A DNA stretch of 64,000 bases, taken from Orthonyx spaldingii (taxonomy: Eukaryota; Chordata; Aves; Passeriformes; Orthonychidae). Under the pieces are notes generated by a model. That model had not been told where the DNA came from. It saw only the letters and a list, made by a program, of their open reading frames with translations, and did no database searches. Positions 1-14,189 of this stretch are shown piece by piece; position 1 is the first letter of the stretch; the number at the start of each line of letters is the position of its first letter. Position numbers and translations under genes: made by a program. The stretch is from the NCBI GenBank assembly GCA_013397795.1, contig VZTJ01001623.1, forward strand, positions 124,001-188,000, in the 5' to 3' direction.

Positions 1-354
1 AAAATAAACTGTTCCATTACCTTACTGAGTACCAAGGTCAGACTGACCGGCCTATAATTTCCAGGATCCTCCATCCTACCCTTCTTGTGAATGGGCATCA
101 CATTGGCCAGCTTCCAGTCATCTGGAACCTCACCAGTGAGCCAAGACTGTTGGTAAACGATGGACAGCGGCTTCACAAGCTCATCTGCCTGCTCCCTCAT
201 CACCCTGGCATGGATCCCATCTGGTGCCATAGATTTATGAACATCCAAGTGGCTCAGCAAGTCTCTGACTGCTTCCTTCTGGATAACAGGGGGACCATTC
301 TGCTCCCTGACACTATCTACCAGCCCAGGAGGACAGTCGTCCTGAGGGCAAGCC
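1..354 (-). mobile_element. CR1 LINE fragment, reverse-transcriptase region, cut by the window edge
   Basis: Read on the minus strand, this stays open for more than 100 codons and carries typical avian CR1 ORF2 peptides: D-D-C-P-P-G-L-V-D-S near the right end, then P-D-G-I-H-A-R-V-M-R-E, then P-I-H-K-K-G, then G-N-Y-R-P-V-S-L-T at the left end. These cover the N-terminal fingers part of the reverse transcriptase (the P-I-H-K-K-G and N-Y-R-P-V-S motifs precede the catalytic Asp blocks). The element continues left of base 1, so its 3' end is not visible. The right end near 354 marks 5' truncation, as is usual for CR1. It lies in the same orientation as GABRB2. The frame shows no stop here, so the copy is not very old, but a 5'-truncated copy cannot encode a full protein. 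Confidence 0.93.
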
Positions 355-3300
355 GTCCTTTCACTAAAAACCATTCCTGAACATTAAAAAGTTCAGGAAC
401 AGAACTTTTATAGTAAAATGTACATCCACACTGAGTGGGTGTAAAAGACAAATTATTTTCTCCTCTCTCCCTTCAGTAAGGACAAGGCTCATGTAGGGAA
501 AACAAATATTTGCACCCTACCATCAATTTCATCACTGCAGCCTGTACTCATCTTCATGATTTGAGCTGATTCCCATACTTGTATCTCATCTGACTACATT
601 CACTAATTTATGTATAGGAAAACTGCTGTCCAAAAAAATTATATATAATCTGGAAATTATGAAAGCCACTGAATATTGTTCTCTAATATACAAACAAATC
701 TCACAATCTACTTATTTCAGAGAAGACGTCATGAAAAGACTATGTATGCTGTTTGCTCTTTTATCTAAGAATTGGTCCTTTTTGAAACTGGAAATAGAAA
801 AGAGGGGTATATCCAAACAAATGAATCAGGAAAGCATCATCTTCACAAGCTCAATTTTTAATACCTTAGATATGTAAGACCAAATGTTTTAAGTTTCCTG
901 CAACCCACTATCAGCGTACATTTTGTATGCTGATGTACATTAAAAAAAGAGGAAAAATGAACAACATCTGGCAACCTTAACCTTACTTATAAAATTGCAT
1001 TAATACTCCACTCTGCTTAATTATTCCACAGCTGTATTAAAAACACAAGGCCACAAGGAGAAAAATGTAATTTGTAGAAGAAAGCCCTTCTGTTTGTGCC
1101 TGTGCTTTTTACAATTTAGAAAAATATTTATTCATTATGATATGTTAGCTTGCCATGCAGTGTGAAGTAATATTCTGAAATATTATTCCGTCTTTGCCTG
1201 AAGGACATCACAATATCTAAAACACTTCTACTTTTAGGTAAAGATCTGGTTATGAAGGTTTAGGAACATTGGTCTCATAGACTGTGCAGCAGGAACATGC
1301 TAAAACCTGTTATTGCCAAGAGTAAAACATCATTAGAACATAAAGACCCCCCCAAAGGTTTTTACACATGTAAAATAAAGGTTGAGTTTGGACACTTAAC
1401 TGAACCTGCAGAAATTAATTTTCTTTCAGTAATGAGCAAGTTATAATGAAGCTCCTTCTGAAGTCACCCACATGTATAGATTTGGGAACTTTTTCTTTCC
1501 GATCTGCATAAGTCTTCTGTCATCTACAAGTTTTTTCAAGGATAATTACATGTACCTTTGATGTGGAGAACTATTTATACAGTACCATGTGAATGAAGTT
1601 TATAGGAACTTTAATTATAGACCATGATATTGTTAGAACTACATAATTATTTTCTAAAAATTGCAATAGTCCTGTAACATTTCTAGATGTCCTTCACACA
1701 GCCTGGTTGTTATCAGAAACCACATCACTGCCTCCTCAAAATATTTTAGTGGGAGCTGTGTGCCTCAAGGCTCAGAGGACTTTCCTGTAGGAAACTTTGT
1801 TGTGACACCTCTATCAGAAAAGACAGCACAGGTTTGTTGGCAGTATCCCAACTACTTTCCTAGGATGCTGAAAGAGGCCAGAATAAATTCATCTGACACC
1901 CAGCCCTCCAGCTTTTAGAACTCGCATACAAAGAAAATTTATTTGTTGGGTAATAAGATGCTAATGGTTGTGGATGGGTATGCACAAGATAGCAGGAATT
2001 GGAAGTGTTTTAACAGGAGATGGGGACAAGGCCAAAGGAGAATGAAAGCTACTTCAGCTCTCTGCATTTATCTGGTGCTGGATACTAACCCTGAGAGCCT
2101 CAAACACACCATTAAGCAGCTATTTCTGTAAATCCATGGCAGGCGCAATCTCATCCTGCATTATTTTATTTTTTTTTTTACTAGAAAAGTTCATTTGCCC
2201 CAGTCCATTTTAAAGTTTTGGCTTTTATGTACCACAAAGCCATGTTACGTCTTGCTCTATAGGTAATATGTTTTACTCAGTATCTGGTATTCTCTGATCT
2301 GTATTGATGTTACCAGGTACCATACTAGGTTTCATCATGACATTTCAGAAGTTTGTAAGTCCACAAAATTATCTATAACTTTTCTAACATTCACTTTTTT
2401 CTGAGTTGCAACTCCAGGCATTGCCAGAGGCTATGCCTATTTCACGAAGTAGATGTGACTGAGACAAGATAATATCAGCCTTTAAGGGGACTTTTGCCTG
2501 CAAGCAGATTGCAACACACTGTTGACTTCTGTTTTCCTCTAGCTCTAGTATTTTAACTGTGTCAATATGCAAATATGTATTATATAAGCTTGCCTCTTGG
2601 GCTGGAAAAGCAGGATATCTGCATATAAATGTTCATTAAAAAGAATTCAGTACATTATTTTCACATACATAAAAGGAAATCAGCCTCAAATACAAAAGTT
2701 AAAGAACTACAGTTTTTTGCTGAGAGCCCCATGTAGACTGCACCTCTCTCGTGCCTTTGAAATAAATACCCTTCGAAAAAACCGAAGAGAAAACCACATA
2801 AATAATACAATAATGTATAATAAACCATGCAGCAATGGAAAATGTTATAATTAGTACTTCAAAATCACTATACTTTCCTGACACAACTGCACAGAATCAT
2901 TCTTGAAAGAGTTATGACTCAAATTCACCTCCAAACTACATCCCCCTCCCAAAACACCAATGTAAGTATTTTCAGATAAACCTACAGTATTCCATACGTG
3001 TGCCTGTCTGTTCTTATTGAAACTGCCTTTTTCCTTACACAGTGACACTCATTCCTAGCTTATCCTTACAACCCAAGGCTTATGTGCATCCCACATGCCA
3101 TTATCTACATTTATATTCCTATTTTCTAACTCTGTCTTTCCTTTGGAAGTGTTACCCTGTATGAGTCTGTGGGCTTTATGAATCAGAAAAGTTGCTATTT
3201 GCAGGGAACACGTTGCAGAAGCAAGAAACTGAAAGTACAGCGAGCTCCGTTACCATACATACGAAAAATGGATTCCTCCTCTGCTCTGCACCATCCTCAG

Positions 3301-6300
3301 TGCCCAGGAGGCTGTCATGGCTCAGGAAAACATCGATGAGGCAGGTATCCAACAGTCACCTTGTAAACATGGTTATCAAACCATTGTCCTGTCTGTGGTG
3401 CTCCCAACTTTGCATCATTAAATTACTGCTGTACTCTGTTGATGTTACAAGCACACGTATGCTGTAGTATTTACAAGGAAGTATTTTATTACTATTATTA
3501 TATAAAGCAAGTATTCATCCAAAACTTAAAATGAAAGGCCTCTTATGTGGCAAAGAATAAAAGTGAAACAAAACTTATTTGGCAGGCACCGAGTTGAACA
3601 TAGTGATCTCTCCCATTAGAGTTTTATCACCTTGTTCTGTCACAGGTTAGAAGTGGGAACACAGCAAAACTGACCTGTCCCTAGTGGTTTTTAACAGCCA
3701 CTCTGACTTGGAACATCTCACGGAGCTGTTAAACAAATGGAAGGTATGCAAACCCAATGTTTTCCTGGGCACAAGGTCTGCAATATCCAATTTGTGTGTA
3801 GAGTGGAGAAATAGCTTAGAAATACTTTCATTGCCTTCCCTGTACCAAACACAGATACAGAAAGACAGACTGAGTCTGATTCTTGCTTTGCAAAGTATCA
3901 AGAGCTATTGAAACAAAAAAATGTTGCCAGGTCAACAGGGAAAACACAGGACAGTTTTTCTTCAAGGAAACCAAAACCATCCAGGTCTGCAAAATCATAA
4001 CAATGCAGTGCTTGTTAAAAATTGTCAGTACAGATACATGCAAAGGCAAACCTGAAAGGAATGAACTGGGGCAGCTCTCCCTAGAGGCCCATTAGACTCT
4101 TCATTCACATGGAACTCTCTGGCCATTAATAACGGTAAATACTAATGAGCTCCATATACATAAACACATGTGACCATAAAGGATGGGTCATCCCCAACCA
4201 CAGGAAAAATAAAGGACCCATATTCCTGTGGTCACCATGGTGAACACCAGCAACAGGAGGAGGGAGAGGAGCAGCTCTGACAGGATGCACCACTTTCAGC
4301 TGTAGTGGCATTTAAACCTCTACACCTCCGCAGGCACACTCTAAACTCTCCCTGCAGTTTACTGTACACATGGCTGAGATCACCAATAAAAAACCTTCCT
4401 ATATCAGATTCGTAATTACAAAATACACCAACATCTATAGAACACTTAAAGGACTTAATAATGTTAAATGCTAAGTTAACTTCCAAGGTTTTTTTGTTTG
4501 TTTTGATTTTGGATGAAACTGAACACATAGAAGGCAGCCTCTCAGCTTAATTACAAGTAAAAAAAAAAAAATCTGTACAGCACTTTTGTCCTCCTCAGTA
4601 ACCCAAATGTATTCATGACCTGTCCGTTATAGCTATTTGACACACCACTAAATATAGAAAATAGCTCTATATTGTTAACATTTTCTGTAGGATCACTGCA
4701 CTTGGAAGAAGGCTGGCAGCTGAAGATATGTAACTAATATAACACCATCAGTTAAAGAGGCTACTGGCAAACTAGCAAGCAATCCATTTAAAACAGCAGA
4801 ATACATTAAAAAAAAATTTCTGAAAACATATTTAAAAATATGCCATATTTCCTTCTGAATATCCAGATTTTAAAATATTTAATGACTCTATTTAGTGTAA
4901 TTACACAGCCTAATAGATAAAACTATGAATATAAACAAACACCTCGCTACAGACATTCTCTACGTAACTTTAATAGCAAATATATCAAGAAAGACCCCAT
5001 GTAAATAACAATGAATATTAAGAAAAAGGAAAAATGGGAAACCATTACCAAATTTATATTTGTTGTACATGATAATGACAACATTCCCATGGATTTATAT
5101 CAGAGCTGCATGTCCAGTGATGACACTTTCTTCAAAAAAGAACTTTCGCTGACTTGTTGAGATAAATCTTTTAAGTGAGCAGACATACCAGAAGCTGCAC
5201 TTAGATAATTTGTGCTCTGCAGAGTTACTGTATGTCAATATTTAAGAACCATTTGTAACTCAGAAACCACAGTGAGAATTTTGGTGTGACGAAAAACAAC
5301 GATACAGGGACAGTTGCTCAGATCAGGTTGCTTATCCATACATTCCTGAGGTTTTACACCTGTTGAAGATCTACCAATAAATGTTTTTCACCCAGAAAGG
5401 TGATCAGAAAGAATGTTGGGCTACTCCTGGGCACTTATTTTCAGCTATTTTTACCATCATTACAACACTAGGCTGCATTAGAAACTTGTTCATATGAAAA
5501 ACAGTGAGATCAAGGAAAAAATAATTGTAGTTTGGAAAGGTTAGATGTGTTTCAGAACTGAAATTATAGGAAAGCAGAAATCAAATAAAATTTGAAAAAG
5601 ATAAAAAACTATTGCAACAAAGAAAGGCCCTTTTTAGAAAGGAAAATTAATTAGAAGAACGTTAGGAAAATCCAAGGGAAACAATTTTGTTTTCAACCTG
5701 CCTGCCTTTAATTCAAATTCGGCAGACTAGAAGTATTTATGGCTCTATTTTTATCTAAATTCACTTAAAGTGTATATTTATGCTATGGGCAAATCAATCC
5801 ATAGTTCTATGAAGAGATAACTTGTCTAAAGCATAAAGAAAACGAGTTTTTAGTACCAGACTTCCGTCTCACGAGCACAATCTTTCAGCTTAGTTTCTTT
5901 TGCAGTCTTTGTACTGTAATACTTTCTTTTTGAATTAGTTCCCAGCATGGACAAAGGTGAGCATTTTTTTTTAATAAAGCAACACTTTACGATTCTACCT
6001 ATACATTTCCTAGAGACAATTCTCTAACACAGTTTTTCGCCAAATAAAATCACTTGAGAAGACTAAGGGAAACCAAGAATGAGTTTTGTCTGATGAAGAT
6101 TTCATGGATTTTAGCTGCTAACATTAATAAATATGAAATCACTTCTCAAATAATAAGACACCGTATTAGGGGTTAAGGAGTATGTCAGCTACCAATTAAA
6201 TGCAGCCATTTAATAGCACAAAGTAGCTTCACACAACAATTTATGGCATACAGTGAGGAATACAAAATCCAATTAAAATTACAGGGGGAATTTAGCAGGG

Positions 6301-8079
6301 CAGAATTTAATTAGCAAAGACAAAATTTTGCCAGGAGACTGTGGCTAACACCCGTTTTGAAGTGTAAAGTGACAAGGAACATGTAGTAACAAACATTTGG
6401 GTCATAATTTATGTTGCATTTGCTAGACAGTTCCTCCAGTCGCTTTTAGAGACTTGTTTCCCTTAGACTTGGGGAAGCGCTGCTTTCTCAGCTACCAGTG
6501 CTGTACAGAAGTCTCTGACTCATTCCAAAATCCTAATCCAACCCAAGCAGTACTGTTGGAGCACTGAAATATGCTGATTTTCATATTTCTGCACACAGTT
6601 TAAATCCCGTTTATTCGCATCTTTCACCTCCTCTCTGTGAAGCTGCAGAGCTTCCTGTAAGCAGCCGTGAGTGGCCACAGGAACACAACGGTGGTGCCCA
6701 CACCACACGGCAGTGGGCCAGCAAGGCTGTGAGCCACCCTGAGGTCTTATTCCTTGTGTCAGGGAAAAAGGTCAAATAGGCAGGGAGGATGACCAGGGGG
6801 TGAAACTGACTTCCTCATTGGGATACAACGGGAATGACCCATCTGGGAGGATGGTCAAGAGCACCTTCCCAGCCACATCTGCAGAACCAAGACAACTCAG
6901 TTCTATCATATTTTTCAAGTTAAATTAATTTCAGATTTTATTAAATTCCACTATTTACCTTTTGCATGCCCAAAGTAGCCATGAGGATATTACTTACCTA
7001 AAGGTATTTGAACACCTCCTGAAATACAGATGACTAATTTTTTTAAGTGTTCCCATCAGCAGAAATCTTAAAAATGAACTAAAACAAGCCATGAACTGAA
7101 TCATCAGCATTTTCTGTTATATTCTTTTGGTATTTTTTTTACTTGCTTAGGAGAATGTTGGTGTTTGCTTTGATACACATACTAAACATCCCTGGAAACA
7201 TACCTTTCATTCACAATTCTAGAACAGATATATTGTCTAAATAAGAGCATTTTCTACATCTGGCAAGTTGTTACATTCATACAGTTGTGAATTAAAATCC
7301 AAATTAAATTCTACTATCTTCAATGATTGCAGCTAATCTCTTTCTCTAGATTCACTAGCAACTTCAGTAGCATTAACATCAAGTCACTGGGCTACCTCAC
7401 TGATGAAAGATGAAGCCACTGATTAAGCCATTCATTATATCCATCAGCATTATACTTATGAGTTAAAATCCTATCCTATTAGTGATGAAAGGGAAGGAAT
7501 ACATATCAGAAACCCAGCATCAATGAACCCTACTGTTAGTAAATCCACATGTAGCTGCAGTGCAGGACAAATAAAGCATCAAGATTAAAGCTTTAAGCTT
7601 TGACAATTACATAAATATTGAGAGAGAAAATAATTTTTAAAACCTCAAAGCAAAGAGTGTTTCAAAAATGTTCATCTTTGCCTCAAGCCTGCCCTCTAAA
7701 TTACAGAACTATGGAGCACCATTACTATAATTCTCACATAAGAATTTTAATTCAATTTAGAAAATATAACTTTTCATCATAAAATGAAGGTGTATGCATT
7801 GTATTTCTTTCAATAAATTTTATTGAAAGCAAAATAAAGCCTTGTGATTTGGGAAATAGTGAATTAAATTTATATATTACTGGTTCTCCAGGTTAAGTGC
7901 TACAGCTTAGGGCAGAAGAAATAAAAGCAATGACTGGTAATCCTTAACAGAAAAAAGAATACTTTAGAAGCCCATCTCACCAAGCTATCCAAAACAATAG
8001 AAATTACTATATTTTCTGAAGTGGTTTTATAGAATATATTCAGCTTTTAAAAATCTGATTTATTTTGAAAACATGTTTG

Positions 8080-8660
8080 TTTTTGTAAAGTTGCTTTTAC
8101 ACTGGCAAGAAAGTCTCCAGGGCATGATATGTGCTGTGTGATTGCTATTTGTTTGTGCACTGTGGATCTCCTTCCAACCCACTTCTTACCTAGAGCATTT
8201 GGTTACCCTAACTCAGCTCTCAGTCAGCAAGTGACATTAATTATCTGCTGAAAAGTGCCTGCGAGCTATTGATTAAAGAAATGCCTCAATTCCTTTGTGT
8301 GCACCTAGCATCAATTATAACCTGCATCTATAAAATCAGGTATTTTAATTCTTCCCACAGCAGTACTGCTTTTAAATCTCTGCAATATTTAGGAATCAAC
8401 AATTTAAAGAGACTAAAACATTACTTAAGATACCTTAAAGAGGGTTTCAGTTCTAAAAAATTAATTGCTCTAACTCTGTCTGACAAAAGGCACACTGAAT
8501 AAAGAATTGCAGCATAGGCTTCAATCTCCACTTTCCCTTATTGCCCTGTCTCCTATCAGAGAAGATTTAATTGCTGTTATGCTGATCACTATTGCTATTC
8601 TTATCACTGTACTCTCATTGTGCAGCCAATGGGCTGTGATAGTAAAACAAGGCTAAGGCT
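8080..8660. promoter_or_regulatory. Candidate conserved non-coding element
   Basis: The segment is repeat-free with TAAT-type and CAAT-type motifs (acattaattatctgctg near 8233, ttaattgctgttatgctgat near 8567, gcagccaatgggctgtgat near 8623). Its texture resembles deeply conserved intronic sequence. The 77-codon open frame inside (8269-8502) has no family signature. This is inferred from composition alone. Confidence 0.25.
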
Positions 8661-9435
8661 ACTGCTGGTAACAGACCTGAGGATCTCCAGGATGTGCAAT
8701 CCACCACTCTGCTCTGGGAGTTACTAGAACTAGGAAGATAGGTAGGTGCCAAGAAACATCCTCCTGGTGCTTGGGCTGGGACTCACAGAGTCCTTTACTC
8801 ATTTCACAGTGTAATGGCTGAAGGATCTCTCCAGATTGATACAGGCAGAACCAGAGAAACACTTTTATTTTATTTTTAAGTGAAAAGTAACTTCAAGCAG
8901 AAACGAACACACTCTTTCTTTTCATCTATATTCAATGAATATGAAATGAAAATTCCTGAAAAATTCTCTCTCATTTAGTTCATCTTTCATATTAAAGTAA
9001 GCAATGTGTTTCTTACATGTTTTCTGTCTCTGTTGAAGTAGGTTGGTGTTGATACTACCTGACATTGAACTTTTTATGCTTTTAACTACATGTAGCAACA
9101 ATAGCAAAATAACAAAACAATCTGTCAGCAGTTCACTTTGGCCGCTCAATAGTTTAAACAGCAAAAAAGTGTTTCTGTGGGAGCACAAAGGAACTTTTGA
9201 GTCACATGCAGAGATCACTCTTCACTGAAATACAAGGCTCTACTTTATAACTGAGCTTTTGAAGACAGACATTCCACCTCTTCCATCAATTTTCTGTACA
9301 TTAACTTGAATAACGAAACCCAAGATTTCTGCATTTGTACATTTCTGCATCATATCATTCACCTAGGACTTTAAATAGGGTGCTTTAAAAGAAACAAAAA
9401 AGCTACCTCATCTTAGTTTATATATATATCTGTAT

Positions 9436-9455
9436 TTGGTCTGCAGACAGACCAA
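9436..9455. repeat. Perfect inverted repeat between TA-rich stretches
   Basis: The arms ttggtctg (9436-9443) and cagaccaa (9448-9455) flank the loop caga. Short (TA)n runs lie on both sides, near 9420 and 9474. It may form a hairpin; no function can be read from it. Confidence 0.8.
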
Positions 9456-9714
9456 TTTAAAGGATTTCAACTTATATATACAGTTGTTTTCCACTGAGTA
9501 TTTACAAATTCCTCTTATTTTCTTAAGGATATAATGAACCATAGGAATATTTGGAAGAATTTGCAATCACTGAGAAATCAAAGTCCCCCACCCTCAGGCC
9601 TCTTCCCCCTATCCTAATGATGTACTTGTAAAAAAAAAAAAAAACACAAATGCAGTTCATAGAAAAGAATAATAATTCCAATTGTTTCTTTTCTTTCTAT
9701 GAATAACCACTGCT

Positions 9715-9925
9715 AAACTGGATTAGCTGTTAGTGAAGATTGGAGAAGTCCCACCTTATTGGCATTTAGACAGATTTGATCAATATGCAGGGCTGAGAAG
9801 TCACTTTAACATGTTATTTTTTCACATAATATTGTTTCTTCTTCATCCTAATAATGAATTGCCCTAATAGGAAAAGGCTTATAATTGAAATGGGGCAAGG
9901 CAACTGTGGGAAAATTGAAAAATGT
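9715..9925. promoter_or_regulatory. Candidate conserved non-coding element
   Basis: The segment is repeat-free with ATTA/TAAT-rich cores (cctaataatgaattgcccta near 9846, ttataattgaaatgg near 9879) and an octamer-like atatgcag (9783). It lies between two similar candidate blocks. The call rests only on texture. Confidence 0.2.
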
Positions 9926-11269
9926 GCAAGGAATGTTTGAATACATGACTTTGTCCTTATTCACCACATACTTATCAAAACTATCAGATGTAATCAATAA
10001 AAGCTGGGTTGATTCGTGATGTAACTGTGCTGATCAGTGCCCTATTACTTTAGGTTTTTACCTTGGAGACTTAACATCTGTGGCTTTCACACAGTGAAGG
10101 CAGCTATATCAAATTTAGCCTCTTTTCAAAATCAGATTTAAGTGTCAGTGATCTCAAGCAAATATGCTCCACACATTCCACATCAATTTTAGATTTTACT
10201 CTGTAAAGAAGTAGGTAATGGCATAATATCATCATTTAAATTTATAACCCTGTGTCAAACAGAAAGCCTCACACAGCATTGTATCTCCTCTAAATCTTTA
10301 GCCCACAATTGTTCTGACCTCTCACCTGTACTGTCAGGATTTACACTACAGAAGAAGGAAAAAATCCCTAAGAAAAAAACCCCAAAATCCCAACGAACCA
10401 CTTTCAAACCCATCCTACAAACCAGATGAAAGCTCTGGCTGGTTGCAAAGATAAGAAAATAACTGCAGCATCCAAACCAGCATGACCTTGTTGTGCAAGT
10501 TATGCTAAAAACTCTGACCTGAGGGCTTCTCATTGAAATATTCCAGATCTTCAGGTCTCCTTGAGCTCTGCTGCTATTAATAACATGTGCAGCAGGGCTT
10601 ATTCTGATCTCTGTTTCGGGTTTTTTTGTGGGTTTTTTTTAGTTCTTCAAAGGAACGTCTGTTTCCTGTGACAAACATTTATTCTCTTACTTGATACTCT
10701 ACAGTTTTATAAGACAAAAAATTCTCTGTCCTTGCTGAAGATTGATTGAGACAAAAAAGCAGGATTTTTTTTGCCCATTACACTCAAATTCTTATGTGCA
10801 AATGCCTTCAATATTCAAAGTGTTCAGTCAGTCAGCTTCCTATACAGTAAAAAATAAAAAGCACTAATTGAACATTTCAGATAAAAGAAGGCTGGCTTGA
10901 GTGTTTCTGAAAGTTACACTCTGTTAACTAACTAAATTCCAAATACTTCTCTGTTTTGTAAGAGAAAAGAGAAAAAAACCCGTCCAAAGTCAAAGAAATG
11001 GAGAAAGGGTACCAAATCAGGAATTCATGCATATGTTACATAAATGCAATCAGGTGGAGTGCATTCAATCTCCTGGATTTCAATATACCTGCTCTATTTT
11101 TCAAATCTTGTTGGTATTGAAAATCTCTTGATTACCTGAAATAATTCGCTTTCCTTAAAAATACATAGATAAATAATACTGGATTCCTTTTAAAAATGTT
11201 ATATGTGAATACTGATTGGATAAAAAATATTTTGTAAGTAAATGTGGGAAAAATAGAATATAATCTGTT

Positions 11270-11640
11270 AATTGTGTTGAAGCAGGCCAGACGGCGTATA
11301 GGTCGTAATCTTGGGGAAGAGACAAATCAGATTAGTGTACTCTCATACACTGCCTAATGCTATCAATTGCTGCATCAATTGGAATCTGTAAGAAAAGCAA
11401 AAAATAATAATTGGAAAATTAATGTGTAACAGTCTCTAGTATTATCTTATTATGCAGCTTGCACTAATGGGACCAATCTGTGCACGGTGTGCTTTCTCTT
11501 GGGGGGTCATTAGGTGCCTGAATAATAAAACATGTGAAAGAGGAAAAGCTTTACAAAACCAGCTTTAAAAATAAAGTGGTAATTAGATGTAAAGGGCATA
11601 ATGTTGATAGCAATTATTGCTGCTAACCTGGAAATACAAT
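11270..11640. promoter_or_regulatory. Candidate conserved non-coding element
   Basis: The stretch has the look of vertebrate intronic enhancers: a non-repetitive, balanced composition, several homeodomain-type TAATTA/ATTAAT and CAATTG/AATTG cores (caattgctgcatcaattgg near 11365-11383, aaaattaatgtg near 11415), and retained CpGs (gacggcgtataggtcgtaat near 11290). It includes no open frame of note. This is an impression from sequence texture only; no alignment was possible. Confidence 0.3.
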
Positions 11641-14189
11641 CAACTTAAGTAGTTCCACAGTAGTCCTGCTTCCTATGAGAAGCTACATCTTATTTCACTT
11701 CTCTTACTATGGGCAGCTTCTTCCTAATGTTTGTTCTATGCTCCTAACAACCCAATCATTCTAGACTACAACAGTGGGTTTGTTTGCCAGAGAAACATTA
11801 ACACAGTATAAAAAGGAACTACAGCACAGACAGATGTCACCACAGGTCACAGAAGTGACCAAATTAGTAGTAAATGCAGAATCAGGAATCTGTTTCTTAG
11901 TCTGGTGCTTTCCCACACCAGCTGCTCACCCTTACTGGGACACAACTCTCATAAATGAACTTTCTTTAAGAGAGACAAATTTTTGTCAACCTAATAACAA
12001 CAGTGACCTGACCTAAAAACAGAAATGCACCTTGTTCTACACCTTACAGCAGCACTCCTTAAATGGGAATTTTCATCAGGTGGAGTCTCCAGGGCCTGGT
12101 GTCAGTGTGCACCACTTGGAAGTGGTTACACACCTGAGATATTTATTTCCTGCTCCTTTTCCTTGTAACAACTGTACTCACATATCTATTAGCATTTAGT
12201 CACCAGTTTTCTCTACAAAACACAAATATAGCCAAAGAAACACCACGCATGTGAGTATGGTGTGATGTCACCAGGTTGGCTTTTAATCCATGAACCACAC
12301 AGGAGCAAGCTGCAAGGCTCTGCTCTACATGTAGGAAACAGTGCTGAGTGATGGGCTGTGCTTAGATACCCTGGGAAAAAGAACCAACAAATAAAAAAAC
12401 CAAGGGAAAAATGCACACAATGTCTGAGACACCAAGCCTTGCTTCCAGTGTTATGGTATTAGCTCTTCTAACCCAGATGACTGATCATTCGAAAGATTAC
12501 TCTGGAATTAAGAAATTTTCTCTGAGAAAATCTAGTGATATAAATAGTTATAAGTGAGGGTTTTTTTCCTGTGATAAAAGAAGATGACTGAAGACACACA
12601 GTCCTTCAAACCATGATTATACCTAACCTGAAACCATTCTCATTTTGAATGAACTACCATGACTAAAGCCTCTTAGGATTCAAATATATTTATATAAAGA
12701 TAGGTACTCATGGGCAAGCATTAAGACCCATGATCAATTGTCCAGATTATAGAGTTGCTGCTTGGATATAAAATGTACATTCCATGGACACAGAATATGA
12801 GGATTTGAGGAAATTTGCTGTTTCACCAGCAGAATAAACAACACAGAATATATATTAAATGCTGATAGTGAAAAAGGACAAAATTAACATACTGAGAATT
12901 CTGAGGATTTTAACAGTGCAATTCAGGCTAGACAGAGATTTAGCATCCCTAAATTCACAATCCTAACCTTGAGACTCAGACTAGACACCTGGACACCATA
13001 TGCAGAAACTGGAAAGAATGAACCTCCAGAAGGGTACACCCCCTTGCAAGACAGTTTTGATGACCTGATTTTGGAGGGATGTACAACTTTCCCTTGGCAA
13101 TTCAGGTAGACCCAACAATTTATTTAGCTAGATCATTATCCTTAGGTGATATAAACACTAACTCATCAGACAAATGCTACTATTCTAAGGCTGTTTTTTT
13201 ATTTCTCTCAGCATTTAGAGGAGCTTAGCAAAATCACAAAACACAGGAACATTCTCCTGAACAGAAGGATGGAATTGTTTTTAATACTGGTCTCATATTA
13301 TAGGGGGAAAAAAAAGACAAAAAATATTATGCAGACACAGTCAAGCCACAGTCATTAAACAATATGTTCAATTTGCCCTGTGAACTGTGCCATTTTTATG
13401 TCTGCTGTAAGCTGTTGACACTAATAGTCTCCAGAATTGTAAAGCATCACAGATACATGCAGTGTACACAAATAACATTAAAAGGACTTATATCCTCCAA
13501 CATCTTTCTTCTCTAAACTATATGAAGAATAAAACATGGGAACTCTTAAGCCCAACATTCGATCCCTCTGGTTGAAACCTGTTCCCTTAATTCACCATGC
13601 TGTACACCTGCATTATGACACAGCCCACAGTAAGGCAATCACACGGCTTTTTACCCACACAGCTCTCCCTACCGCACATAACAAGCCAACAGAGACTTAT
13701 TGTTCTCTCAGATACAGAAAATATTTTAACAGCTAAAAGTAATTGTGTACATGGATATCTCTTGTGGCAACCCTGTGCTTTCCTGTTACAGAAGCTACAA
13801 AACTGGACATTGATTTCTCTCCCACAATCATGAGTCTTGAAAAAAAAAAAAAAATGAGAGAGAGAAAAGGAAGACTACATGAAAGAGGTAAAATATTCAG
13901 TTGCATACATCTTTCAGGGTATCCAGAAAATCACTCAGAACAAACATGATCTGAATACATATGTAGTAATAACTTCCATCCTTATTTAAAAGGACTGTTC
14001 TTCCATAGCAATGTATTAGACAGGACTTGCTCCGTCCTCCTGTAACGTATCTAAAATAATTATTAAATGAAAAACCTAGCTTTTAAAAAGTGGCTGGAAT
14101 CTATTTAGACAGCTCTAAGAGTAGCCAGAATCCAGGGCACCTGATCATTTGGGAAGAGCTGAGCCCTTCCAAGCCCTCACCTTAACAGT

